DNA of 64,000 bases. It comes from Holophagales bacterium (GTDB lineage: Bacteria > Acidobacteriota > Thermoanaerobaculia > UBA5066). A program made the position numbers and the translations under genes. The notes below the pieces were generated by a model, which was given only the letters and a program-made list of their open reading frames with translations, was not told the origin of the DNA and made no database searches. Positions 50,830-58,593 of the stretch are shown here, piece by piece. Location: contig JADJZB010000009.1 of NCBI GenBank assembly GCA_016719485.1, positions 62,001 to 126,000 on the forward strand, given 5' to 3'. The first letter of the stretch is position 1. The number at the start of each line of letters is the position of its first letter.

Positions 50830-52308
50830 TCAGGCCACGGGGAGAACGTCGAGACGGAGCGCCAGCGGCGTCGAGCCGCGGTCGGAGAACCAGCAGACGC
50901 CTTCCTCCACGGCGTCGACGAAGAGCTCGTAGGGCCCGGGCTCGTCGGGCAGAGGGACACGCGCCTCGAGAGTGACGGAGGCGCCCGGAGCGAGCGCCGG
51001 CGGCGCCACGGCGACGCCGGGGAGCTCGCGCAGCAGCCGGCCCGAGAGCGTCCGCAGCCGGAGGCCGAGCCGTACCTGGGAGCCGGAATCGCCCCAGGGA
51101 AGGCGGCCGTCGTTGCCGACGACGAGAACGAAGGCGGCGTCGCTCCCCGCCGGTCCCCGCAGCCCCGCCGTCCCGGTCGCGAGGCGCGCCCGCCAGCGGT
51201 CGCCCGCGGCGCCGCCGTGGCTCCAGAGGTGCTGCATCCGCGCGTCGCAGGTGAGCGCCTCGTACGGGTCGCCCCCGGCGAGGAGGTGCGCCGTCGCCGG
51301 GCTCCCGTCGACGTAGCGCCGCGAGGCGCCGGGGGTGTGCGTCACGACGAACGAGAGCCTTGCTCCGGCCTCGGCCGCGAGGGTCCGCGCGCGGGCGATC
51401 TCCTCGTCGCCGTCGTTCCACTCGAAGAGGATGTACTGCCACACCACGTCGACACTCTCCCGCGTGCCGGCTCGTGCGCACTCCCCGGCGAGAGACGCGA
51501 CCGCGCGGCGGGCCTTCTCGAACGAGCCTCCGCGCCGGTAGCGCCGGTAGGGTCCCTCGGAGGCGCCGTCGATCGAGAAGACGACGCGGTCGGCCAGCGA
51601 CTCGCCCGCGATCGCCGCGATCGCCCCCGGCGTGAGCGCGAGGCCGTTCGTCGACGCGTGGAGCGTCACCTCCGGCCGCCGCCGCCGCACCTCGCGCAGG
51701 AACGGGACGGCGTCGGGGTGGAGGAAAGGCTCGCCGAAGTCGTAGAAGAGGAGCTTCTCGAGGTCGGGGAGCTGGTCGACGACACCCAGCATTGTCGCGA
51801 GCGGGAGCGTGGCCGTCCGGCCCGGGCGGTAGGCGCGGTCGACATTGAAATTGCTCACCGGGCAGCCTGGGCAGCGCAGGTTGCAGCGCGAGGTCGGCTC
51901 GAGCTGGAGGACCTTGATCGCGCGCCCCTCCTCCGTGTCGAGCGCCGTTGCGCGCGAGACGCGCCCCCCGCAGCGGGACCGGACGACGGGACAGAAGGAG
52001 CCGGGCGCGGCGGACAGCTGCCAGCGGCGCATCCGGCGGTAGCGCCGACCGCGGAAGACCTCCTCGATCCGGTCGGAGTGGACGTTCCCGTAGACCGCGA
52101 GACCGGCCGGATCGCCGCACGAGCAGACGATCTCGCCGGTGGCCAGGACGCAGAGCTCCTCGAAGATCATCCGGCAGACGACCGGGGCCTCGCCGGGCGC
52201 ATCGGCGGCTCTTCGTTCCGGGGGCGGGAGCACGGGGAATCGGTGGCGGTCGAGGAGCCGGTCGAAGAGGCCCACGCGAGGGAGTGGCCCGGCGGGAGAC
52301 GACCCCAC
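50830..52308 (-). CDS. Radical SAM protein with N-terminal SPASM-like domain
   Basis: This 492-residue protein starts at GTG 52308. Residues about 45-120 carry a cysteine set (CRMIFEELCVLATGEIVCSCG, then FCPVVRSRCGG) resembling a SPASM/auxiliary cluster domain; GNVHSDRIEEVFRG is the typical SPASM end. The radical SAM core follows at about 130-330 with CNLRCPGC (Cys about 141-148) and FYDFGEPFLHPD. The C-terminal 110 residues (GDSGSQVRLGLRL, PYELFVDAVEEGVCWFSDRG) form a beta-sandwich like those attached to polysaccharide-related enzymes. SPASM before the core is the reverse of the usual order. The substrate is unknown. Confidence 0.82.
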   Translation of the reverse strand: MGSSPAGPLPRVGLFDRLLDRHRFPVLPPPERRAADAPGEAPVVCRMIFEELCVLATGEIVCSCGDPAGLAVYGNVHSDRIEEVFRGRRYRRMRRWQLSAAPGSFCPVVRSRCGGRVSRATALDTEEGRAIKVLQLEPTSRCNLRCPGCPVSNFNVDRAYRPGRTATLPLATMLGVVDQLPDLEKLLFYDFGEPFLHPDAVPFLREVRRRRPEVTLHASTNGLALTPGAIAAIAGESLADRVVFSIDGASEGPYRRYRRGGSFEKARRAVASLAGECARAGTRESVDVVWQYILFEWNDGDEEIARARTLAAEAGARLSFVVTHTPGASRRYVDGSPATAHLLAGGDPYEALTCDARMQHLWSHGGAAGDRWRARLATGTAGLRGPAGSDAAFVLVVGNDGRLPWGDSGSQVRLGLRLRTLSGRLLRELPGVAVAPPALAPGASVTLEARVPLPDEPGPYELFVDAVEEGVCWFSDRGSTPLALRLDVLPVA

Positions 52309-52327
52309 GGGGGCACGCGGCGCTCCC

Positions 52328-52333
52328 TATACT
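52328..52333 (+). promoter_or_regulatory. Candidate -10 element, leaderless start
   Basis: TATACT ends 11 bases before ATG 52345, in the 36-base gap between divergent genes. There is no ribosome site, so a very short leader is likely. No clear -35. Confidence 0.4.
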
Positions 52334-52344
52334 CGAGCTCTCCG

Positions 52345-54744
52345 ATGAGGCTCTCCCCGGGTCTGAAGGTGGGGCCATACGAGGTCCGCGAGCGTCGAGG
52401 CGAAGGCGCCACGGGAGAGGTCTGGCTCGCGCGCGACGGGCGACTCGGTCGGGACGTGGCGCTGAAGGTCCTGCGGCCCGGGGCGGGAGCGGGTTTCGCG
52501 AGCGACCTCCTCCGGGAGGCGCGCGCGGCGTCCGCGCTGACCCACCCCGCGATCGCGACGATCTACGAGGCGGGGGAGGCGGAGGTGGACGGCCTCGCGG
52601 TCGCCTACATCGCCATGGAGCTCGTCGACGGCCCGACGCTCGGTGAGCACGCCCGTGCCGGGGCCTCTCCCGGCGAGCTCGTCGCGCTCGTGGAGCAGGT
52701 CGCCGAGGGGCTCGCGGCGGCCCACGCGCGGGGAGTCGTCCACCGCGACGTGAAGCCGTCGAACATCCTCGTCGCCGAAGGCCGGGCGCGGCTCGTCGAC
52801 TTCGGTCTCGCCACCCGGAGCGGGGCTCTCGGCCAGGATTCCCTCGAGACGCTCGGCCTGGAGGAGGCCGCGCGGGAATCGGTCGGGATCGCCGGGACGG
52901 CGGCGTACATGTCGCCGGAGCAGATCCGCGGCGAGGAGCTCGACGGCCGGAGCGACGTTTTCGCCGTCGGCGCCGTCCTCTACGAGCTCCTCGCGGGGCG
53001 GCGCGCGTTCCCGGGGGAGACGGTGGGCGCGGTCCTCTCCGCGGTCCTCGGCCGGGACCCGGAGCCCCTCTCGACCCTCAACCCGGCGGTCCCCGAGGCC
53101 CTCTCCCGCGTCGTATCGCGCATGCTCGAGAAGGAGCGCACCCGCCGCACCCCATCGATGCGGGACGCGGTGGACGACCTCGCGGCGGCGCGTCGCGGGC
53201 AGCTTCCGGCGGGAATCCGCGGTGCGTCGGGAGCCTCGGTCGCCGTCGTCGCCTTCCGGAACATCTCCGCGCGCCCGGAGGACGAGTGGCTCGGAACGGG
53301 CCTCGCCGAGACGCTCGCCGCCGAGCTCCGTTCCGCGGCCGGGCCGACAGTCGTCGCGAGCGAGCGGGTTCACGAGATGGTCCGGCGCCTCGCGGACGAG
53401 CGGGGCGGGGAGGGGGGCGAGATCGCCGAGGAGGCCGGGCGCCGGCTCGGCGTCCGGTGGGTCGCGACGGGCGGCTTCCAGCGCGTCGGCGACCGGCTCC
53501 GTATCACGGCGCGGCTCTCCGACGCCGGGACAGGAGAGGTCGTGAAGTCCCTCAAGGCCGACGGGGAGGTGGCGGGGCTCTTCGATCTTCAGGACCGCCT
53601 CGCCGCCGACCTCGTCCTCGCCTACCGCGAAGCCTCCGGGAGCGCCGCCGCCTTCGCTCCCGCCGCGGAGGAGACACGAGTCGTCGCGGCCTACGAGGCG
53701 TACGCGAAGGGGCTCATCAACCTCCGCGTCGGCAGCGTGACCTCCCTCGACCGCGCGGCGCTCTTCCTCGAGCGGGCGACGCTCCTCGACCCGCGCTACG
53801 TCGCCGCGCAGGTCTCCCTCGGCTGGGCGCTCCAGGACAAAGCCGAATACCTCGGCCTCGTCGAGCCGGCCGAGAAGGCGCTCGCCGCGTTCGGAAGAGC
53901 GCTGGAGCTGCGCCCGTCCTCCGCCGAGGCCTGCCGGGGCCTCGCCTACACGCTCCTCTTCCTCCGTCGCGACGACGAGGCGCTCGCGGCGGCGCGCAAG
54001 GCGCTCTCCCTCGCTCCGGGCGAGGCGGCGGCGCACCAGGCGTACGCGCGGGTCCTCTTCGTCGCGAAGGGGGAGTTCCTCGAGGCGGCGCGGGCCTACG
54101 AAGCGGCCCTCGCCCTGAACCCTCAGGGGGGCTGGATCGCCCTCCAGCTCGCGCACTGCCTCGCGCTCTCGGGCGAGCTCCCCCGCGCCGACGCCGTGGC
54201 GCGGCGGGCCATCGAGCTGCAGGAGCAGGCCCTGTCGGGGAAGGAGGGGCTCCTCATCGTGGGCGCCCACGTCCGCCTCGCGCACGTTCACGCCCTCGAA
54301 GGACGCTTCGAGGAGGCCGTCTCCGAGCTCCTCGCCGAGCGGCGGCACCTCGCGAGCGTGGACCACGCCCTCTCCGGCCGTGCGCTCGTCGAGCTGCACG
54401 TTCGCCTCGGGAGCGCGCTCGCGCGGCTGGGCCGGAAGGACGAGGCGGAGGAGGCCCTCGAGCGGGCCCTCTCGCGCTTCGAGGAACGGCTCGCGCAGGG
54501 GTCCGACGACCCCTTCACGCGGTACTACGCCGCGCAGGCTCTCGTCCTGCGGGGCGAAACGGTCCGCGCCCTCGAGCTCCTCGCGGGGGCCGCGGCGCTC
54601 CGGCCCGCCCTGACGCTGCGCCGCGTCCTCCTCGAGCCCGATTTCGCGCCGCTCTACAGCGAGCCCGGTTTCCAGCAGCTCCTCGCAGGGCACCGGATCG
54701 CGGCACCGGCCGACCGGACGGGATCGGGCGGCGGAGCCGGGTAA
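52345..54744 (+). CDS. Ser/Thr protein kinase with TolB-like and TPR domains
   Basis: This 799-residue soluble Hanks-type kinase shows a Gly-rich loop GEGATGEVWLA, Lys in VALKVLRPG, catalytic loop HRDVKPSNIL, DFGLA and MSPEQIRG, so it should be active; the kinase domain is about 10-290. Residues about 293-425 resemble the FlgO/TolB N-terminal-like module found in this kinase class (VAVVAFRNISARPEDEWLG, LGVRWVATGGFQRVGDRLRI). The rest (about 435-780) is at least six TPR repeats (KALAAFGRALELRPSSAEAC). There is no membrane segment. TPRs probably recruit substrates. Kinases of this design are abundant in Acidobacteriota. It is divergent from the radical SAM gene. Confidence 0.92.
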   Translation: MRLSPGLKVGPYEVRERRGEGATGEVWLARDGRLGRDVALKVLRPGAGAGFASDLLREARAASALTHPAIATIYEAGEAEVDGLAVAYIAMELVDGPTLGEHARAGASPGELVALVEQVAEGLAAAHARGVVHRDVKPSNILVAEGRARLVDFGLATRSGALGQDSLETLGLEEAARESVGIAGTAAYMSPEQIRGEELDGRSDVFAVGAVLYELLAGRRAFPGETVGAVLSAVLGRDPEPLSTLNPAVPEALSRVVSRMLEKERTRRTPSMRDAVDDLAAARRGQLPAGIRGASGASVAVVAFRNISARPEDEWLGTGLAETLAAELRSAAGPTVVASERVHEMVRRLADERGGEGGEIAEEAGRRLGVRWVATGGFQRVGDRLRITARLSDAGTGEVVKSLKADGEVAGLFDLQDRLAADLVLAYREASGSAAAFAPAAEETRVVAAYEAYAKGLINLRVGSVTSLDRAALFLERATLLDPRYVAAQVSLGWALQDKAEYLGLVEPAEKALAAFGRALELRPSSAEACRGLAYTLLFLRRDDEALAAARKALSLAPGEAAAHQAYARVLFVAKGEFLEAARAYEAALALNPQGGWIALQLAHCLALSGELPRADAVARRAIELQEQALSGKEGLLIVGAHVRLAHVHALEGRFEEAVSELLAERRHLASVDHALSGRALVELHVRLGSALARLGRKDEAEEALERALSRFEERLAQGSDDPFTRYYAAQALVLRGETVRALELLAGAAALRPALTLRRVLLEPDFAPLYSEPGFQQLLAGHRIAAPADRTGSGGGAG

Positions 54745-54831
54745 CAGCGCCGCGCGCGGCGCAGGAGAGGGCCGTTCGCCTCAACCTTTCGCCGCAGGCG
54801 CCGTATCCATCGGCATCCGGAGGACCCCGTC

Positions 54832-56043
54832 ATGCGGATCGCGACGCGCCTCGCCCTTTCCCCGCTCCTTCTTGCCGCGCTCGCGGCGGCCCAGCCCCGT
54901 TCTCCACACGACGTGACGACGTACGGCGTCGTCTACCGGGTGTCCGGAATGGAAGATGCCCTCCTGCGGCCGGGCCTGCCCTTCGGAGACGGCGACAGGA
55001 CGATGGACGTGACGCTGCCTCCCGGCTCGAAGGGAAAGCCGGTGCCGGCCGTCGTCTTCGCGAACTCCACGGGGGCGCCGTATGGGACCTGGGAGATCTA
55101 CCGCGACTGGGCGAGGCTCGTGGCGGCGCACGGCATGGCGGGAATCGTCTACCGCTCTGACCCGGCGAACCCCGGAAAGAGCCTCGACGCCCTGGCGGCT
55201 CACCTCGCGGCGAACGGGGCATCGCTCGGCGTCGACGCCTCCCGGATCGCGGTCTGGGCCTGCTCCGCGAACGTCTCCCTCGCCCTCCCGTGGCTCATGT
55301 CGAGCCCGAGGCCGGGCGTCGTCGCCGCGGTCCTCTACTACGGCTCGGCGCGGCGGGAAGTCCCGCTCGGCGCCATCCGGAAGGATCTTCCCGTCTATTA
55401 CGTCCTTGCAGGACGGGACAACCCGCAGCTCAATGAGGGTATCCGCTCGCACTTCGCGGAGGCGGTGAAGGCGACGGCGCCCTGGACGATGGTGACCGCG
55501 CCCGGCCTGACGCACGCCTTCGACGCCCTCGACGAGGGCGTCACATCGCGCCGCCTGGTGAGAGAGACTGTGACGTGGCTCGTCGACCGTCTCGTGGCGC
55601 CGCCTTCGGCGGGGCCGGCGCCCGACGCAGCCCGTGCGGCGCTGACCCACGTCTACGGGCAGGAGTTCGACGAGGCGGCGGCCCTCTACCGCCGGATTCT
55701 CGCCGTCACCCCCGGCGACGAAGGAGCGGTCCAGGGGCTCGCCTCCGCGATCGCCCGGGCCGGGCTCGTGGCGATGCAGAAGAAGGATTACGCCGGGGCG
55801 ATCACGCGCCTCGAGGAGGCCCTGCCCCGGGTGACGGATGCCGGAAAGCGCAACGTCCTCTTCAACCTCGCCTGCGCCAACGCGCTCGCGGGCAGAACGT
55901 CCGAGGCCCTCGATCGCCTGGAGAAGGCCGTCGCCGAGGGCTTCGGGCCGCGCGAGGCGATCGAGGGGGACGACGACCTGGCGAGCCTGCGCGGCGAGGC
56001 CCGCTACGCGGAGATCGTCGCGAAGGCGAAGCCCCGGAGCTGA
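54832..56043 (+). CDS. Secreted alpha/beta-hydrolase with TPR tail
   Basis: This 403-residue protein has a Sec signal (1-20, cut after AAAQ). The alpha/beta-hydrolase domain (about 25-260) is of the dienelactone-hydrolase type: VPAVVFANSTGAPYGTWEIY, nucleophile elbow WACSANVSLA (Ser about 148, with Ala and Asn instead of the usual Gly), acid near VLAGRDNPQ and His in PGLTHAFDALDEG. TPR-like repeats follow (about 270-400), including FDEAAALYRRILAVTPGDEGAV. It lies 87 bases after the kinase on the same strand. An esterase role is likely; the altered elbow leaves activity open. Confidence 0.8.
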   Translation: MRIATRLALSPLLLAALAAAQPRSPHDVTTYGVVYRVSGMEDALLRPGLPFGDGDRTMDVTLPPGSKGKPVPAVVFANSTGAPYGTWEIYRDWARLVAAHGMAGIVYRSDPANPGKSLDALAAHLAANGASLGVDASRIAVWACSANVSLALPWLMSSPRPGVVAAVLYYGSARREVPLGAIRKDLPVYYVLAGRDNPQLNEGIRSHFAEAVKATAPWTMVTAPGLTHAFDALDEGVTSRRLVRETVTWLVDRLVAPPSAGPAPDAARAALTHVYGQEFDEAAALYRRILAVTPGDEGAVQGLASAIARAGLVAMQKKDYAGAITRLEEALPRVTDAGKRNVLFNLACANALAGRTSEALDRLEKAVAEGFGPREAIEGDDDLASLRGEARYAEIVAKAKPRS

Positions 56044-56644
56044 CGCGGCGGGAGGTGACCGCCTCGACCGAGGCACCGGGTGGCCTTCGGCCGCTTCGCG
56101 GCGAGCTGCGCTCGCCCTGGACAAGGCCCGCCCCTTCGGCCCCGTCTCGGCTACGAGGAGATGCAGCGGCATCTCCTCGGTGAGGAGCTGGCTCGACGAG
56201 GACGACGTCGGCGAGGAGGTGGCAGAAATCGTTAGCCCACGAGGCCTCGGTGGCAGACGTTGTCTGCCTGCGAGCCCTTCGATGCAGAAGACGTTCGGCG
56301 AGAAGGGCCGCGAGGCTTCTTTCTTTAGCCGCTCCCCGGGCGGCCTCCGGCCGCGCTGGCGCGAGGGCGCTGGGGGCACGGCGCTCGAGCATCGCAGCGA
56401 GGCGAGGCGCGCAGAGGTCCGCGCCCCGGTCTTCGCGCCCGCAGTGCCAGCGCTTCAGCGCCGCGTCGGCGTCGCCGACGCCTCCGCTGAAGAACGGCCT
56501 GGCGCGGCTCTCGCTCGCGCCGTCGCCGGGCCGAGGGGCGCAGCTCGCGAGCACCGCAGGCGCGTGCGGCGGCGCGTTCGCGAGAGCCGTGTTCAGGCCC
56601 TTCAGCGACCGCGCGGCGCGCGCACCGCACGACCACGGCGGTGT

Positions 56645-56664
56645 CCACCTAACTTGTTAGGTGG
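56645..56664. repeat. Perfect inverted repeat, 9-bp arms
   Basis: CCACCTAAC-TT-GTTAGGTGG is a perfect hairpin with a 2-base centre. The halves look like integron core-site sequences, but no cassette structure surrounds them. Confidence 0.75.
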
Positions 56665-56765
56665 CAGGGCTCGCCGCAGCGAGCGTCAGCGAAGCGGAGG
56701 CGATGCCCCGGAGGCGCGCCGGGCCTGCGCGTAGCGAAGCGGAGCGCCTCATGTCAGCCGGCGCG

Positions 56766-56783
56766 GCCCAAACGCGTTTGGGC
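56766..56783. repeat. Perfect 18-bp palindrome
   Basis: GCCCAAACGCGTTTGGGC is fully self-complementary. It lies 13 bases before a longer inverted repeat. Confidence 0.8.
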
Positions 56784-56795
56784 TCGCGGGGCGCT

Positions 56796-56849
56796 GCACG
56801 GCGCGTGCCGGAGGGAGGTCCGAGGAGGGGCCCCCGGCACGCGCCGTGC
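56796..56849. repeat. Inverted repeat, 16-bp perfect arms
   Basis: GCACGGCGCGTGCCGG (56796-56811) is the exact reverse complement of 56834-56849, with 22 bases between. No T-run follows, so a simple terminator is not the best reading. Confidence 0.8.
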
Positions 56850-56966
56850 TCGCGCCCGTACCTTCCTCGCCCCACGCGCCGGAGCCGCCGCGGTCGCCCT
56901 TTCGGGCTTCCCTCGGCGGCTCCTTGGGGTTCGATTCGTGCTCTACGAGGGAATGGAAGCCAGACC

Positions 56967-57028
56967 GTTACAATAGAAAATCAAGACCTGACCCCCGTGG
57001 TCACAATGGAAAATCAAGACCTGTCCCC
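56967..57028. repeat. Two tandem copies of a 29-bp motif
   Basis: 56967-56995 and 57000-57028 match at 26 of 29 positions with a 33-base period; the core is AAAATCAAGACCTG followed by ACCCC or TCCCC. Similar AAAATCAAGACCTGACCCC words are common near mobile or REP-type sequences in other genomes (recalled, not searched). The second copy supplies the stop codon of the adjacent minus-strand gene. Confidence 0.6.
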
Positions 57029-57496
57029 ATCCGGCTCCTGATTGACGCGCCTCGCTCTAAAGACTCGGCTGAGGTCGGTCAGGATTCTCTTCGGCAGTCC
57101 GTCGCCCTCACTCTTCATGATCACACCGACCGAAATGCCTATCCAGGTTCCTGCGAAGAGCAACAGGGAGAAGAGGACCAAGTAGGAGTACGCCAGGCCT
57201 GACGCAATCAATCCGAGCGCCGGATCCGCTACGGGCTCGATGGCAGAGGAGGCAATGACAAATGCAAGAGGCCCTGTGATCGATACGCCTACTGCACTCG
57301 GTCGCCTACCTCGGGCAAGGCGATAGCTAAGCCACCCGCAGATGGCCGATAGGCTCGTCGCGCTCAAGAAGAACCACGGGTCACCCAGCTGCGGGGCCTC
57401 TGTGAGGATGCCCCACGCCCAGTACACGCCTGTGCCCACATGCAGAATCAACACGAAAAGGGTAAGTCTCATCTCGGGCACCTCGGAATCGGGCAA
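57014..57496 (-). CDS. Four-helix membrane protein, candidate immunity/partner of RHS tail
   Basis: I do not recognise this 160-residue protein. It has four hydrophobic helices (about 9-29, 40-58, 66-86, 95-122) and a short basic C-terminal tail (FRARRVNQEPDGDRS). Its start overlaps the end of the RHS-tail gene by 28 bases, so they are translated together. In RHS loci the gene immediately downstream of a toxic tip usually encodes its immunity protein, and membrane immunity proteins are common for pore-forming tips. G+C is lower than the rest of the window. The role is inference. Confidence 0.55.
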   Translation of the reverse strand: MPDSEVPEMRLTLFVLILHVGTGVYWAWGILTEAPQLGDPWFFLSATSLSAICGWLSYRLARGRRPSAVGVSITGPLAFVIASSAIEPVADPALGLIASGLAYSYLVLFSLLLFAGTWIGISVGVIMKSEGDGLPKRILTDLSRVFRARRVNQEPDGDRS

Positions 57497-58107
57497 GGAA
57501 ACGGTGGGGTCCAGTCAGGGTCAGGCCTAACGAAGGGCCCACAGAGGCGGCCCCCGAGCAGGAAACCGCCTATCGGCGCCTTCCTCCAGCCGTCGTCAGT
57601 ACAGATGTGGTCGTTGTCGTACCAGGGCGGGGTTGAGGGTACTGGTATGGGGAGCATCGGAAAAGGCGGGAAGGGAATCGGAAAGAAGGGAAAGGCCGGG
57701 TCCCGCCTCTTGGGAATGAGATACGTCCGGCCCGGGCTATTCCGGCCGGTATCGCCCGAGGCGGGATAGGGACGAGGATCCAGGTTCCAGATCGGGCTGA
57801 CGGGGACGTAGTCCTCCCCGGTCGGATCGATTCGATCCAGTGGGCGGTTCTCGACCATCCGGTACAGATTGCGGGCAGAATCGGCCCAGCGTTTCGGATC
57901 TTCCTGTATGAAGAGGAAGAGATCCTCCGTCATCCCCGGCCAGGAATCCCCGCAAGCCCGCTGCCCATCGGCACTTCCGTACCCCAGAGGCTCGGTGCAC
58001 GTGGCCGCGGAGAAGTCGAAAGCCCCGATGCGAGTTTCGGGATAACAGGCGGGCGCCGGTGCTGCGTAGGCCGTCCCCAGGCTCGGCTCGGCGACGATGT
58101 TCTGCAC
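57469..58107 (-). CDS. Orphan RHS-repeat C-terminal fragment
   Basis: This 212-residue protein contains ARNLYRMVENRPLDRIDPTG (about 78-97), the conserved end of the RHS core after which the variable toxic tip begins. Only about 75 residues precede it, far too few for the RHS shell, so this is a detached tail or displaced tip. The part after IDPTG (about 115 residues) is Pro/Phe-rich (AFPFFPIPFPPFPMLPIPVP) with a Cys/Trp-bearing end and no nuclease motif I recognise. It starts 12 bases after the vsr gene and overlaps the membrane protein gene. Confidence 0.65.
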   Translation of the reverse strand: MQNIVAEPSLGTAYAAPAPACYPETRIGAFDFSAATCTEPLGYGSADGQRACGDSWPGMTEDLFLFIQEDPKRWADSARNLYRMVENRPLDRIDPTGEDYVPVSPIWNLDPRPYPASGDTGRNSPGRTYLIPKRRDPAFPFFPIPFPPFPMLPIPVPSTPPWYDNDHICTDDGWRKAPIGGFLLGGRLCGPFVRPDPDWTPPFPCPIPRCPR

Positions 58108-58119
58108 GATGCGGCCAGT

Positions 58120-58556
58120 CTACCGCCCGCCCCGCAGTTCGGCTTGGCGCAGGACCTTCGTGAGACTCGCGCGGAGCTCCTCCGGGCTCGAGCGCCTTAC
58201 GCGGCACTCCCAGATCGTCTTCACCGACCAGCCCGTGGCCCGGAGCTTCCCTCTCTCGTTGCGAGCGTCGCGCGCCTTGTTCCCCGCGATCTTCTCGAGC
58301 CAGTAGCGGCGATGGAGCCCGGGGACGCGGCCCTTCAGGCAACGGTGCCCGTGCCAGAAGCAGCCCTTCACCTGCACGATGAGGCCGAGCCTCTTCATAA
58401 CGATGTCGGGCCGCCCAGGCAGGGCGGCGGCGTGGAGGCGGAAGCGGTAGCCCATCGCGTGGAGTGCGCGGCGGACGGCGATCTCGGGCTTCGTGTCCTG
58501 GCCCGGATCGCGGCCATCACCTCCGAGCGCTTCTCGCGGGTGAAGACGTCGGCCAC
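58120..58556 (-). CDS. vsr: Very short patch repair endonuclease (Vsr), one frameshift
   Basis: Vsr nicks DNA 5' to the T of T:G mismatches made when 5-methylcytosine deaminates. The uninterrupted part, 58120-58455, holds the catalytic region GRPDIV (Asp) and KGCFWHGHRC (His/Cys zinc site). The N-terminus (VADVFTREKRSEVMAAIRAR from GTG 58556) is in another frame. One missing G near 58497 would join them as RDTKPEIAVRRAL, the normal Vsr sequence, for a total of about 145 residues. It belongs with the C5 methyltransferase gene 1.1 kb upstream on the same strand. Confidence 0.85.
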
Positions 58557-58593
58557 GGCGCTCCCCGTGCGGCGCGCCCCTGCGCGCCGCCTC

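Larger units (their letters stand above)
56044..57013. other. Hairpin-rich non-coding region
   Basis: About 970 bases with no supportable gene: frames are short and made of Arg/Ala/Pro strings from extreme G+C. The right half holds three perfect palindromes (56645-56664, 56766-56783, 56796-56849), repeated AGCGAAGCGGAG words (near 56691 and 56735) and two short tandem repeats at its end. It separates chromosomal-type genes from the minus-strand accessory module and may be a recombination junction or element end. Confidence 0.6.

Noticed and set aside
56645..56664. ACCTAAC and GTTAGGT as integron attC core sites
   Set aside because: The two cores are only 2 bases apart; an attC needs tens of bases of stem between them, and there are no cassettes or other copies nearby.
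56915..56945. GGGGTTCGATTC resembling a tRNA T-arm
   Set aside because: The five bases on each side of the loop do not pair, and no acceptor or anticodon arm can be built around it.
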